Assembly: GCF_963678635.1 (NCBI RefSeq)
Contig: NC_087070.1
Span: 5,368,539-5,432,538, forward strand
Origin: Symsagittifera roscoffensis
Taxonomy: Eukaryota; Xenacoelomorpha; Acoela; Convolutidae
Length of the DNA stretch: 64,000 nucleotides
Reading direction: 5' to 3'
The translations under genes and the position numbers were made by a program. The notes beneath the pieces are model-generated. The model ran no database searches and was not told the origin of the DNA. It was given only the letters and a program-made list of their open reading frames with translations. Shown here piece after piece: positions 34,001-43,602 of this stretch (its first letter is position 1; each line of letters opens with the position of its first letter).

Positions 34001-35530
34001 GTCCAGGTTTCTCGCCCGAGTTTCCACTAGTAGCGTGTGTATCGCCAGTTCTGACAGTTCTGATCCCGAGGTCGAATCCCTGTCTGAATAGGTGTTCATT
34101 CTCGAGCTTTCTGACTTATCATCCGTCGAAGGTGTTGTGCTGGAGACTGCACGCTCCTCCAGATCATGTCCGTATTTCCTTCGCATCCATCTGAACTCCC
34201 CGGACAAAACTTTGTTCTCTAGGTCCTGTTTCTCATCAGGAATTTTCTCGTCTATCTCGGACTCCCCGGACAAATTTCCTTGTCCCGGGTGTTGATCTTG
34301 TGATCGCTGGTTTTTCTCCTTATCCTTCTCCCCGGACAAATAGTCTTGCAGCAGATTTTGTTTTACAACTCCACCCTCTTTATCCCGGTCTACAAAGGTG
34401 ACAGTTTTCTTTTGCTTGCCGCTCTCCCGTCCTTTCTGTCCGTAAGAAGTACTGGTTAAAATCTCTTGGGGTATTGAGGATACTAGTTGCTGAACTATTG
34501 TCCTACAATCCCCCTTGTTCTCTTCGTGCTGTTGTCTGGACGGCATGATCTTCACTTTCTCACTGACTGTTAGCGATGCCACTGCTGCTGTCCACTCGGG
34601 GTCATCTCTGGTCACTTCTCTTTCTAACAATCCACCCAGTATCTGCATCACTTGTGGTGTGACTTGCACCGTTTTATCCAATAATGAGAGGCTGTTTATA
34701 TTCATGCGAGAGAGTTCTTGCTGTACCAGGTTCGAGCGCAGCAACAAATCCAAGGGGACCGGGTCCTCCCTTGACAGGATCTTTATCTCGGCTGCTTTCT
34801 CTACAGGTAACTCAGGATGTCCCGGAATTGGATGTCCAGACTTATCCAACCATCTCGTTAAGGGAAGCGCTTCATAATTTTCTTTGTCCAGAAACGAGAA
34901 TCCCTCCTTTACTTCCGCCTGATTGGCCTGCTTCTGCTCCAATCTTTCATAGAACTCAGTTTTCTTGCTGAGACTGTCAGCATTCTGATGTTTATCACGC
35001 ATCCTATGTTCGATTATCATATGGTAGCCATCCAATCTGACTATCCATCTACCAATATAACTCTGATCCATCGAGTAGGTCTTCAACCAGGATAACGCTC
35101 TGTTGTCCACGCGTAACTTGAAGGGAGCGCTCCCCAAATATGCACGGTACTTTTCCACGAAGGTGACTACTGCAAACATTTCTGCTTTCGGTGCGCCATA
35201 TTTCATCTCTGTGTCACTCAAGACCTTGCTGCCGTATGCAATGGGACGGAGGACTGTTCTTCCGTTCCATTCTTGCTCTTGATGCAATATTCCTGAGATG
35301 GCCACCACCGATGCGTCTGTGTCAAGAACATACATGCCCTTTTCTGTAGGCATGCCCAGCACTGGCGCTTCGCACAGTTCCCGCTTTATGTTCTCGAAAG
35401 CAACTTGTGCCTCATCGTTCCATTCGAACTTTTTCCCTTTGTTGCGCATCAGCTTCTGCATCGGGTACACCTTGTCCGCGTATCCTTTTATGAATTCTCG
35501 GTAGTAATTGGCAAACCCTAGGAAGCTCAT
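31097..35530 (-). CDS. pol: D2 Pol part B: RT thumb, RNase H, integrase, acidic linker, macro-like domain
   Basis: The frame is 1477 codons, in the same reading frame as the Gag-Pro-RT ORF. RNase H has D70 and D72 (LDTDAS), E117 and D142. After a ~350-residue charged spacer with three LSGE repeats comes the integrase zinc domain (H694, H699, C729, C732). The catalytic core has D760, D819 and E855, an exact D,D-35-E spacing. A GPF motif (996-998) closes integrase. Residues 1045-1240 are acidic. Residues about 1338-1477 resemble a macro domain: ITADMSFKTALAADFKREY, then a Gln-containing strand, GKYLCFLVTRA, LSLPVYDPNRGRL and a terminal VIFSDTNIQVYLHKK. The glycine-rich phosphate loop is altered (DPNRGRL), so ADP-ribose binding is uncertain. 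Confidence 0.9.
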   Translation of the reverse strand: MSFLGFANYYREFIKGYADKVYPMQKLMRNKGKKFEWNDEAQVAFENIKRELCEAPVLGMPTEKGMYVLDTDASVVAISGILHQEQEWNGRTVLRPIAYGSKVLSDTEMKYGAPKAEMFAVVTFVEKYRAYLGSAPFKLRVDNRALSWLKTYSMDQSYIGRWIVRLDGYHMIIEHRMRDKHQNADSLSKKTEFYERLEQKQANQAEVKEGFSFLDKENYEALPLTRWLDKSGHPIPGHPELPVEKAAEIKILSREDPVPLDLLLRSNLVQQELSRMNINSLSLLDKTVQVTPQVMQILGGLLEREVTRDDPEWTAAVASLTVSEKVKIMPSRQQHEENKGDCRTIVQQLVSSIPQEILTSTSYGQKGRESGKQKKTVTFVDRDKEGGVVKQNLLQDYLSGEKDKEKNQRSQDQHPGQGNLSGESEIDEKIPDEKQDLENKVLSGEFRWMRRKYGHDLEERAVSSTTPSTDDKSESSRMNTYSDRDSTSGSELSELAIHTLLVETRARNLDREVYQDPDSDRYQIPSERVFDNAADDLETIAVSKRSISLLPQKEVVRTDLQPFQQETQPLAKIWCVKMEEDTHQPNELNSQMRVMKTYLKARYRLSDLLRAQRNDRMTSNLKRWIENGAPDKGDLEEDSYRILRQYFMQKEGRLYLNKDGIVACRRREEDKVLYKYNAIVLPQLYQTELLFRSHDQMGHQGIDKVYQRILKRFEWPGMKKACEKWVTACLSCQQVKDPRKLRFPLQSIESSEFNEVVQIDHQKICMTDSGYNQVMVMIDHFTKCAEAVPCITASAEETCDHLINTWIARHGCPMTFQSDNGTAFVGELTKELMRRSQVAQAHSTTYHPQTNGLVERQNRTLVSMLRVYCSRYMTDWDRYLPQVMGAYISTQHSTTGVSPHMMLTGHEKSLPLTFFYPEYEGKKTSPQVYVRDVIRRQQELNDLCRRNTQQAQARQRKRFDKKAAGAKAYSVGDYVWVFQNVIPPKGTKKLLKKWRGPFMITEVHQEGRFYRLSTGRAAHYENIKPHNPSTEDWCIPADMEEGDYLMMDPACEVNEKGTREKNDGNEVVEEGTDTPLDLDPNEQIEADDETLPYAEEDWQDSEQTEVPKNMEPDLPFTMQTRQKDGTRLRKKYNPYGDDFVVDRIDLKKIVEEVVGLEEITVSQDIDIVDDHNDEWVDDWSKPEVEFDDEQQQSNEQDLTNLRVLEWLNEMTSDPEKTSVTIQDVDRESAKYIKTERDDPSWAAQEGQLLIPASNLDLIPGMRSTGTPMDIFVRGVGVGLTHTENLIIKKLRIARETGNLEAETGEEPKKPDIGRVVESYFNLPNEYSSNIILTDSDFILTNRTCAVAITADMSFKTALAADFKREYKNVEFLWKQRPGIGGVAALPPAVSQIPGKYLCFLVTRATEKQHVDPENLVLSLTRLRDFLVEMDVKELSLPVYDPNRGRLHPRELYALVHVIFSDTNIQVYLHKKYYLSIG
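34196..34339 (-). repeat. 66-bp-spaced TTGTCCGGGGAG motifs in D2 Pol (3 copies)
   Basis: The plus-strand 12-mer CTCCCCGGACAA occurs at 34196, 34262 and 34328, exactly 66 bp apart, and once more at 31708. Its minus-strand form also lies next to the 3' LTR (26339-26349, differing at the last base). In the three spaced copies it encodes Leu-Ser-Gly-Glu at residues 398, 420 and 442. At 31708 it is read in another frame. Confidence 0.8.
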
Positions 35531-35797
35531 GAGTCCGTTCTAGGAGCTTTCCATGTCAGCACAGCCTCTACTGCTTCTGGATCTGGCCTCACACCATGCC
35601 GGTCCACCATTCTTCCCAGGTACTTATCGAATCCCTAAGGATTTCACATTTCGATGGTTTGCATTTCAAGCCTGCTCTTTTCATACATCCGAAGACCTCA
35701 TCGAGTCGATCAATGTGATCCTCCAGGGTTGGTGTCGCTATGACTACGTCATCCACGTAGCACATCAAGAGATTCCCGTACTTTTTGGTCACTCCTG
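35531..35797 (-). pseudogene. D2 RT palm segment disrupted by three small deletions
   Basis: Against D1, D2 lacks about 46 bp just after the codons for RMP (near 35809), removing the FGLCNATVTFQRL stretch. It lacks 1 bp near 35631 and about 7 bp near 35538. The total is 54 bp, so the frame before and after is the same. The intervening frame (35589-35843) still encodes the catalytic box LLMCYVDDVV. Either the copy is damaged or the deletions are consensus errors. An intact relative would encode one polyprotein of about 3,200 residues. Confidence 0.75.
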
Positions 35798-38700
35798 TCA
35801 AAGCCTGGGCATCCTCTTCCACTGGTACAACCCCAATTCGCACGCGAATCCGGTTTTCTCCCTGTCCTTCTTTCGCAGAGGAACCTGCCAGAAGGCAGAA
35901 CCCAAGTCCAATGTGGTGAAGAACTTTGCATCACCAAGTTTGGATAGGCTCTCGTCTATTCGCGGTATCGGGTACGCATCTTTAATCGTTACCGCGTTCA
36001 AGTAACGAAAGTCGCAACAAAATCTAAGCTGCCCCCCTTTCTTTTTCGCCATTACTACTCCGCAAGCCCATGGTGATTTCGAGGGTTCTATCATGTCGTA
36101 TTCAAGCAACATTTCTATTTCCGCTCGGCACGCTTCCGATTTATGTGGCGTCATTCGCCTTGCGCCTTCCCTATGGGGAACGGCGCCCTCTTCTAGTTCG
36201 ATTTCGTGTTCGACGAAATTACAGCAACCGATGTCCGCCTTATGTTTTGAAAATACTTCGGCGTTCCGATCTAGGAGGTCCCGCAATTTTTCAAAATCTC
36301 CCTCACCTATTTTTCCTCTTAAATGCTCTATTTCTGGCAAAACCGGTTTGTCAGAATCTAGTTCATATGACGAGGGGCGTTCCGGAAAATTCGAGCAGCT
36401 TGATAAGCCGTCGTCCGTTTCGGATTTCATTGAAAACAATTTACGAATAGATTTTAATTCATTAATTCTCTTTAAGATTTTATCTTTATTTGCATGATAA
36501 GGACAGTCTTTCACACTATATTTCTTCAAGTTTTGTGTCTCTTCATAGTCGGTCCTCATCGGCAATGCGTAACCAAGCTTCTTTCCACGCTGGATTGAAA
36601 CCGTGGTGTCCAGTGTGTTCAACAACACACTGACACACAGTCCGTTTCGCGTTACCGAGAAGCTCCGGCCTAAAATCACCGAACTCTGACTATTTGGATT
36701 CGGTACTAAGCAAACCTGTTTACTATCACTTAACGAATTTAAATTTCTCATTCTAAAAATCGCTACTACAGCTTGTCCTGGTTGTAACTTTACTTTTCTA
36801 TCCAAAAAAACTGGTACCTTATTTTCATCTGTTATTATCCTATTAATGGGTCTCTTAACATACTTTCGGTCCGGGTTTCTAATCCGTATTAGACCGTTGT
36901 TCAAGTCAATCATCACGTCAAAATTCCTGACAAAATCTCTGCCCAAGATGAATTGGTCGGCGTCGTCCAGATTCTCTACCACCAGGAAGCTCATCCAAAG
37001 GTTCCGTCCTCCCATGTGAAGGACCGTCACCGGTGTTCTTCCGGCTACGTAGATAGCTCCTCGATTTGCAGCGGCTAGTCGGAGATTCGTAGGAATCAGA
37101 TCTTCCCGCGTGAAGCCCATTCTCTCCCAGGTTTTTATCGGCATCACACTCACCACCGCGCCTGTGTCCAGAAGCCCTGTGACTCCGATTTTTGTTCCGT
37201 TGGTGTCAAGCAGGTGTGCTGTCACATCTGCTTCATATCCAATATGTACCGCGTCTTGTTCCATCATGGCGTCATGGCCTATCCTGCGGACTTTGAGTTC
37301 CTCTTCACCCAAATAGATCTGCCCCATTTGGTCATCATCTGTTGTTATGTAAGTCCTGGTGTAGATGCTGATTCCATCCACGTTCAGCATTATTTGATAC
37401 GGCCCATAGACCTCCAAGTAGCGTCCATGAAGTTTCTTCATGCGAGGGCCACCCGTCGTTAGTAGTGCTCGCACAGCTCTCGACTCAGTGCGTGGCTCCA
37501 CCTGCCTCAGATAATCTGCATATGTGTCCAAATGCATTAAAGTGAACTCTGATGGTTCACTCAAATTTCTTATTACCTGGTGTCCAGCCACTGAGATTAT
37601 CGACTGTATCTTCTTTCCCTGCGGCGCCATGCCGAACCTCTTACCGGAGATCACTTTAAGTTTCATATCTAAACTGGTTGGTGTTTTCGTCTCTTCGAAC
37701 TCCGTTGCCTCGAAGGTATTCAGTTGCTCCTGAAGCTTTTCATTTTCCAGTTCAAGTTTCACTTTTTGTTCGATCTCTTTCGTCACCAATTCCTGCTGTA
37801 CTCTATTTAAAGCATCCTTTGCGGCTGCCTTATAATCGATCTTGAAGTCATCGGCCGCAGTTGCTGGTTCCGGTTCACGTGCTTCTTCTGTTACTGCTTG
37901 CATTTTCTTTGCCGCCAGCTCTTGAGGTTTGTCCTTCCTGCGTGCCTCTGCTTCGCCCAAATGTCGAGCCTTGCTTGCTTTCACTCCTGACAAAGCTTCT
38001 TCATGCCTTGGATGCTTGATGTCTGCCACTGCATCCCAGAATTGCGGACAATCTGATTTAAAATGACCTTCCAAGTTACAAAAGAAACACCTCGGGCCAA
38101 ATTTCGCAATTACTCCTCTCATGAAATCCTCATGATCCAACTCTGACGCATCTTCGTCCTCGAGGCTAAAGCCTATTGCTTTCATGCCTTGTTTGTAAGC
38201 TGGGCATGCTGACACATGATGGTCTGTTGAACTGCAATTAGCACAAGAACGTCTCTTGTCCATATCATCCCTCGGTTTGTACCAATTGTTCCCTTGGTTA
38301 GCTGGTCCGTTGTTAAAATTGCCATAATTGTTCTTGTAATATCCAGATCTCGAAGGAGGTTTCAACAAAAGATACTCTTTTGATTTGAGCCTCAACTCCT
38401 CCGGTGTTGGCGCATTAGTTGATAGTGGTGTGTAATGCGTTGCTAGCATCGTACGAAGTTCATCATTTTTCACACCATCGATGAATTTTGAGGCTACGGC
38501 CAGGTTCATCCTTCGGTTTGACTCATCCGGTTGGCTGCGTCTTCTCAGCATTTCCAAATCATCGAGAAACTTGTCTATTGTTTCATCTTCTCGTTGCCTC
38601 CGTTTCTCGAAGCGCATCATCGCCTGGTGCCCCTGCACCCCTGATCCGAAACGGTTTAACAAGATTTCGAAGATTTTCTCAGCAGTGTCACGTTGATACT

Positions 38701-40645
38701 GTTTCTTAGCCATGACACAGTTCAGGGCTGTCCCTTCTAAGTTGCTGGTGAGCGCGCTGCATTCCTGTCTCTCCGACAAGTCCTCTTCCTCGAAATGCAG
38801 CTTCATTACCTCTATCCAGGTATCAATACAGCCATCAGATTCGTCCTTGTAGCATCTGGGCTTCTTAAAGACTCTTCTGGACTTTTCACTGCGTTCATTG
38901 GTTCTAGATAACCGCGTCAGGAATGTCTCCAAAGACCTGTTCAGGGGTTCAAATGCTGTGGCCATTGCCGTAGCATCCCTTGAGTGTCCCGCCTGAGTGT
39001 CCTCACACCTTGTCGAAGGCTCTGTGTGCGGTGCATCCCTGCAATCCGAATCACCATGAGCGTTTCCCGCTTGGCCCATGTGACTCCTCCTCGGGCTTGT
39101 ATGCCCCATGTTGCCAGAATCGCTTCTCCCGGTCGCATGTGTGCTTTGCGTTGGTCGTTCGTTCGAGGTTTGTCTGTTCCCCGTTGAACTTGCTCTACTG
39201 TTCGGGCCCCATGCTGTATTACCCCTTGTGGCATAGCCTGATGAACTGCCCCTGCCTCTAGTGGATCCATTTGTCTTCCTCCTTTGATGTTCATTGAAGT
39301 TCACCCTCGGTTCCCTGCTGGGACCTCCCGAGTTCGGCTCTCCTTCTTTTGGTCCACTCTTGCTGCTTAGTAGCCCGTCCAACCTATCCATGATAGCCTG
39401 CGTTCGCCTCTCCATCATCGCGTCTATCTTTGTGTCAAGAGACCCAAGAGACTGCTCTTGCTGAATTCTTAACTTCTCCATGTCGGCTCTTAAGCGTAAC
39501 TCCCTCTGTTCCGCCTCTCTTGTCATTCGCGACAAGTTCCTCGTCATATGTTCGTCCGTTCTTTCTTTCAAGCGTTTTTCGCTTCTGCCAACTTCTTGTC
39601 TGTTGCGGTTTATTTCTTCCCGCAGACTTTCTCTTTCAATGTGAACTGCTCTTTCCAGTTCACTCATCCTTATCGACATCTGTTCATTTTGTTCTCCTAA
39701 ACTGCCCACTATGTTGTTTAAGGCTTCCTCTAGTGCTGCCCCGTTATCCATGAGTGGCGTCACTAGTGGTGGTGTAACTCTGTCGGTCCCAGGTAGCTTC
39801 GTGCTGGTAGAGATCCGGGCCTTGACTCTCTGTCTTGACGTTTTATCATTATTTATTTCAGGATCCGCTAACGCGTTGCCAAGCCCTCTGGTTCTACTCT
39901 CTTCAGGTTGTGGCTCCGAACTTGTCCTAATCGTGAAGTCCTTCGACTGGCCCGGCGTGTTTGCCTCTTTGCTTATCGTTGTCACTACACCAAATTTATC
40001 CATGGTTCCAGTCTCTCTTCCGACGTGTGCCTCACTCTCCTGGATCGAACTATTGAGACTGACTTGAGATCCAAAGTCCCCTTGCTCCTCTTCATCCTCT
40101 TCCTCCTGGGACTCCCCATCGTTTCCTGCTCCTCCTCCCATGCTGAATGGAAAGATGTTTCCGAAGGTGTTCTTCATTCTTTCTGAGAACGATGATGAGG
40201 TTGTTTGTTTCCCAGTTCCGCTTGCCATCATAGTGTTGTCTGTCGGAGATCTTCTAGTTGCCGTTACTTCAGTTGAGATGTCGGACAGTTCCGACATCTC
40301 CTCTCGATCCAACGTCCCGGTGGAAGTGGCAAAATCATGGCCTTGTTCTACCGGAGTAGATTCACTCGCCAGCCTTCTGCCTCTCCCTTCCAGTCCATTT
40401 ACTCCCTGGTTGTCGTTCATGGTATGGTCCGTATTGACCTCCACTTCTAACAGTTCTCTTCGCTCTTCTGAGGTCTTTTGACTTCTCGTTTCAACCATTC
40501 TGCCTGAAACCGTCCCCTCTTTATCGGACCGGGTTCGCTTGATCCAATCCACAAAAGGATCGGTCATCGTTTTTCTTTGCTTTTCAGGTATGAATTTCCT
40601 AGAGCTATTACCTCGTTTTGGTATCCTTGACTTGTCTAAACTCAT
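35798..40645 (-). CDS. gag: D2 Gag-Pro-RT polyprotein, N-terminal part
   Basis: The frame is 1615 codons from the ATG at 40645. Residues 1-300 are charged and low in complexity. Residues about 305-430 form a coiled coil. Residues about 560-765 align with the retrotransposon Gag/capsid pattern (DGCIDTWIEVMKLHFEEED, then FDDLEMLRRR-type helices). There are two CCHC zinc knuckles, C801/C804/H809/C814 and C853/C856/H861/C866, spaced unusually far apart (about 40 residues). The protease active site is D1160-T-G-A, with ILGRD at 1233-1237. RT starts near 1480 with RFCCDFRYLN and TTLDLGSAFWQ (D1580). The frame ends at a lesion in RT. The Gag is long for Gypsy (about 900 residues before the protease connector). 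A truncated duplicate lies at 48963-52973. Confidence 0.92.
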   Translation of the reverse strand: MSLDKSRIPKRGNSSRKFIPEKQRKTMTDPFVDWIKRTRSDKEGTVSGRMVETRSQKTSEERRELLEVEVNTDHTMNDNQGVNGLEGRGRRLASESTPVEQGHDFATSTGTLDREEMSELSDISTEVTATRRSPTDNTMMASGTGKQTTSSSFSERMKNTFGNIFPFSMGGGAGNDGESQEEEDEEEQGDFGSQVSLNSSIQESEAHVGRETGTMDKFGVVTTISKEANTPGQSKDFTIRTSSEPQPEESRTRGLGNALADPEINNDKTSRQRVKARISTSTKLPGTDRVTPPLVTPLMDNGAALEEALNNIVGSLGEQNEQMSIRMSELERAVHIERESLREEINRNRQEVGRSEKRLKERTDEHMTRNLSRMTREAEQRELRLRADMEKLRIQQEQSLGSLDTKIDAMMERRTQAIMDRLDGLLSSKSGPKEGEPNSGGPSREPRVNFNEHQRRKTNGSTRGRGSSSGYATRGNTAWGPNSRASSTGNRQTSNERPTQSTHATGRSDSGNMGHTSPRRSHMGQAGNAHGDSDCRDAPHTEPSTRCEDTQAGHSRDATAMATAFEPLNRSLETFLTRLSRTNERSEKSRRVFKKPRCYKDESDGCIDTWIEVMKLHFEEEDLSERQECSALTSNLEGTALNCVMAKKQYQRDTAEKIFEILLNRFGSGVQGHQAMMRFEKRRQREDETIDKFLDDLEMLRRRSQPDESNRRMNLAVASKFIDGVKNDELRTMLATHYTPLSTNAPTPEELRLKSKEYLLLKPPSRSGYYKNNYGNFNNGPANQGNNWYKPRDDMDKRRSCANCSSTDHHVSACPAYKQGMKAIGFSLEDEDASELDHEDFMRGVIAKFGPRCFFCNLEGHFKSDCPQFWDAVADIKHPRHEEALSGVKASKARHLGEAEARRKDKPQELAAKKMQAVTEEAREPEPATAADDFKIDYKAAAKDALNRVQQELVTKEIEQKVKLELENEKLQEQLNTFEATEFEETKTPTSLDMKLKVISGKRFGMAPQGKKIQSIISVAGHQVIRNLSEPSEFTLMHLDTYADYLRQVEPRTESRAVRALLTTGGPRMKKLHGRYLEVYGPYQIMLNVDGISIYTRTYITTDDDQMGQIYLGEEELKVRRIGHDAMMEQDAVHIGYEADVTAHLLDTNGTKIGVTGLLDTGAVVSVMPIKTWERMGFTREDLIPTNLRLAAANRGAIYVAGRTPVTVLHMGGRNLWMSFLVVENLDDADQFILGRDFVRNFDVMIDLNNGLIRIRNPDRKYVKRPINRIITDENKVPVFLDRKVKLQPGQAVVAIFRMRNLNSLSDSKQVCLVPNPNSQSSVILGRSFSVTRNGLCVSVLLNTLDTTVSIQRGKKLGYALPMRTDYEETQNLKKYSVKDCPYHANKDKILKRINELKSIRKLFSMKSETDDGLSSCSNFPERPSSYELDSDKPVLPEIEHLRGKIGEGDFEKLRDLLDRNAEVFSKHKADIGCCNFVEHEIELEEGAVPHREGARRMTPHKSEACRAEIEMLLEYDMIEPSKSPWACGVVMAKKKGGQLRFCCDFRYLNAVTIKDAYPIPRIDESLSKLGDAKFFTTLDLGSAFWQVPLRKKDREKTGFACELGLYQWKRMPRL

Positions 40646-41421
40646 TCTTTATTTGTCACTTTCCTATGTCTACTCTTGACTCAATTGCTAGAGACCTTAT
40701 AGTTTTATTAACAATAATAATGACACAACACAATAAATTTCACCAGATTCTATTAAATAGTGACCACGAATCCCTGTATGTTGTCAGAGTACAGTTTGTA
40801 TAAAATTTATTCACACTAGCCGATTATCGGTCCAAAGATCTGGAAACTAGCACAATATGATGTTATCAGTCAATTTAAAAGATAGTGTACTCACTACCCA
40901 ATCAAGCACAGTTTAGGTTGATTTAAAATCAAAAACAAAAAATATATATTGACACAATATGAATGTATATATAAAAAACGTATGTGTCTTGTACTCTTAG
41001 TCGGTCGCAGTACAATAGTCGAACCTGTCTTTTAAAGAAAAAGCTTTCCCTGCTTGGTGCTGCACCAAACAGACAAAACTTTGAAGGCAGTTATTTGCTC
41101 AAGTGGGCGTCTATTGCACCCACCGAGTATTGTGTTACCTATCTGCCTTCCGACTGCCCGAGCTAGACCTACTAAAATCCTCAGGGCAGTCACTTTTCCC
41201 AAAAACGTATTATGTTTCAATCCACACCAATGAGTCACGCTCTTTTTAATTTAGACTTAGTGTCGCGAATATCCGAGTTCGGACCTGTTTTGTATTAGTC
41301 TGGTTCTTTTTGAAAGGCAAGTTACCAGTGCAGTCACTGATACCTAGCCTGTGTATTAATAACCTAATACCTCTCGCTTTTTAGTCTTTCTTTCGTTTAC
41401 CTAAGTCCTTAATAAAATAAT

Positions 41422-43064
41422 ACCCCTCCGGATTGGCACAAATAGGACCCTTCCGGACTGTCAAAATATAGACCCCTCCGGATTGGGACCCCTCCGAGTT
41501 AGTTAATAGTAGACCCCTCCGGATTTGGACCCCTCCGAATTAGCAACTATAAGACCCCTCCGGATTCGGACCCCTCTGACTTTGAAAAATTTCGACCCCT
41601 CCGGATTGGGAGCCCTTAGCTCTGTCAAAGTAGCTTTTCGTAGTTTTCTTAATTTCAGCTTATACCCCTCCGGATACGTTCTGCGTTGCTTTTATGCTGT
41701 TTGAATTAACTGGGAAGGGTATAGGGTCCTTTCCTAGACCCCTCCGGATTGAAGTTAAGGCACTTATTTGACAATTCACACTAACGGTGAAGGGTCTTAT
41801 CACTTGCCTAACTTCGACTCTATTATGGTTGTCTTGTGCCTTCAGCCTTCCCTTTTTGTCTAGAACTGTCCTAAGTTACTTAGTTCAATCGCTATCAACT
41901 TTTGGTAGGGGTATAAGGGTTTTTCAGAAAAATTTATAAAACGTGAAGGGTGTACCCCTCCGGATTTGTGTAATTTGCTAAAAACAATCTCAAAAAATTT
42001 TCTCGCTCGCTTTTCCGAAAAATTTCTGATCCTATTAGTAAGCTCAGCTAATTTCTGATCTATTGGTACCAAGATCAACTCGATATGATCAGTAGTTCCA
42101 AAGTTATTAACCAAAACGTCTTTTTTCCGAACTCAAAAAATTTTCTCTCTTATAGGTTCCGCCTAACTTTTTCCGCAAATCTGGTCCTTTCGACCTAAAA
42201 ATTATTGATCCGAGCTCAAAAGGCCTATACTCTTCTAGTTCAATGCAAAAGACCCAATCTAAAACGCTATTGTAGAAAAATTTTGCGAAAAACTATGCTA
42301 CCTGGACCCCTCCGGATTGATGAATCCACCAAATCAAACACGTTATGTTCGATTTCTCTGCAACCCGGAAGGCTTTCGGGTAGCGGATTTTAAGACTTGT
42401 AGATTCACTAGTGGACGTTGTCCGAACAACTATTTTTACTGTCCTACCTCAAAAATTTCAAAAAATTTTCTAAATTTTTAGTGTTTCTTACTATCAAAAA
42501 TTGGGAAAATTTGGTTTTTGGTACCAAACTAGTTCCAACCACTTCCGAACTAAAGTTAACCGGTTCTACTTATTACAGTAGTGCAGTTACGATGTAACAC
42601 ACTAACTTAGCGCTTTTTTCCGTTTCAAAAAATATCGATCTCTCAAAAATCGCGACTTGTGGGGGGATCAAAATATCGCTATTTTGACCCTAAAAACCGG
42701 TCTGTTTTCGTTGTTTTTCACTGAAAAACGATATGTGACTATTAATATAGGCTATATGAATAATAATATTAGTAATACTATACCCCTCCGGGTTTGTTTA
42801 TTATCCGAATTAAGGTGCTTAACTCGGATATTCGCAGTTCGGTGAAGGGTCACTACAGTGCAGCACTGTCGAGCCCCCCACAGATTACTATCTTACTTTT
42901 TGTACCAAAAGAGATACAAAACTTGTTAACGATACCCAACAGTCGATTGTTGTTGTCGTTGAGCCCCTTCTTGTTGCTCCTTGAACTGCTTGCCGGATCG
43001 GTCTTCACCCAAGACCCTTCCGAATTGAGCGCAAATCAGCTGACCCTTCCGGATTGAGCGCAAT
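41422..43064. repeat. Interspersed ACCCCTCCGGATT motif cluster
   Basis: About 16 copies of ACCC(C/T)TCCGGATT or one-base variants occur on the plus strand, including 41422, 41447, 41472, 41488, 41513, 41554, 41594, 41665, 41740, 41955, 42306, 42782, 43014 and 43051. The spacing is irregular, 16 to about 470 bp, with flanks that do not match each other, so this is not a simple tandem array. Related ACCCTTCCGGATT and AATCCGGAAGG occur in the LTR (about 44090-44150). The cluster is duplicated at 53750-55392. Confidence 0.8.
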
Positions 43065-43587
43065 TTATCATTAACGTGCTTAAATGCTCAAATAACCCTA
43101 CAGTACAAGCCTCACAAACGGGCTACAAAATTGATCGTAACGATCCTGACTGATATAAATGCCTGTAACAACAATATATCTATCAACAACAAACGGGGGG
43201 GTTGAATCACATCTTGTCTGGGGGGATGATTTCTACTGATTTTTTACTTTTTTACTGTTTTTGGTTTTTTCGGTTATTTTTTATGTTTTTTGTTTTTCTT
43301 GGGTACTATACTACTTTTTGTTTGGTTTTGCTGATATCTTTAAGTGTTTTTGGTCACAAACCACTCAGGGGATGAGGGGTTCATGATTCCCCCCACCCTT
43401 CCTGGTTCGTGAATTTTCGGTCTTAACTAGGTTAAAAAACTATTCACGGTAATCCGGAAGGCTTCCGCGTTCCGAACTACCCTTCCGCCCCGGCAGTTTA
43501 GGCCTATTAAGGGCGTTAATGTGAGCATCCGCTCGGCGCGGAGTGCTCGTTAACGGTTCCGCCGGTCATGATGTTATGAAAGAATAA

Positions 43588-43602
43588 CACCCAGGAGCGC
43601 CA
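43588..43602 (-). promoter_or_regulatory. Weak candidate primer-binding site
   Basis: Minus-strand TGGCGCTCCTGGGTG lies 12 bases downstream of the 5' LTR end. It starts with the TGG expected for pairing to a tRNA 3' CCA. The gap to the LTR is larger than usual and no T-loop-like continuation is visible, so I hold this loosely. Confidence 0.3.

Noticed and set aside
41032-41238. 68-codon sense frame in the D2 leader
   Set aside because: It starts with GTG rather than ATG and has no support beyond being duplicated with the rest of the unit.
41860-42114. 84-codon sense frame in the D2 leader
   Set aside because: It starts with TTG, has no internal ATG and shows no domain.
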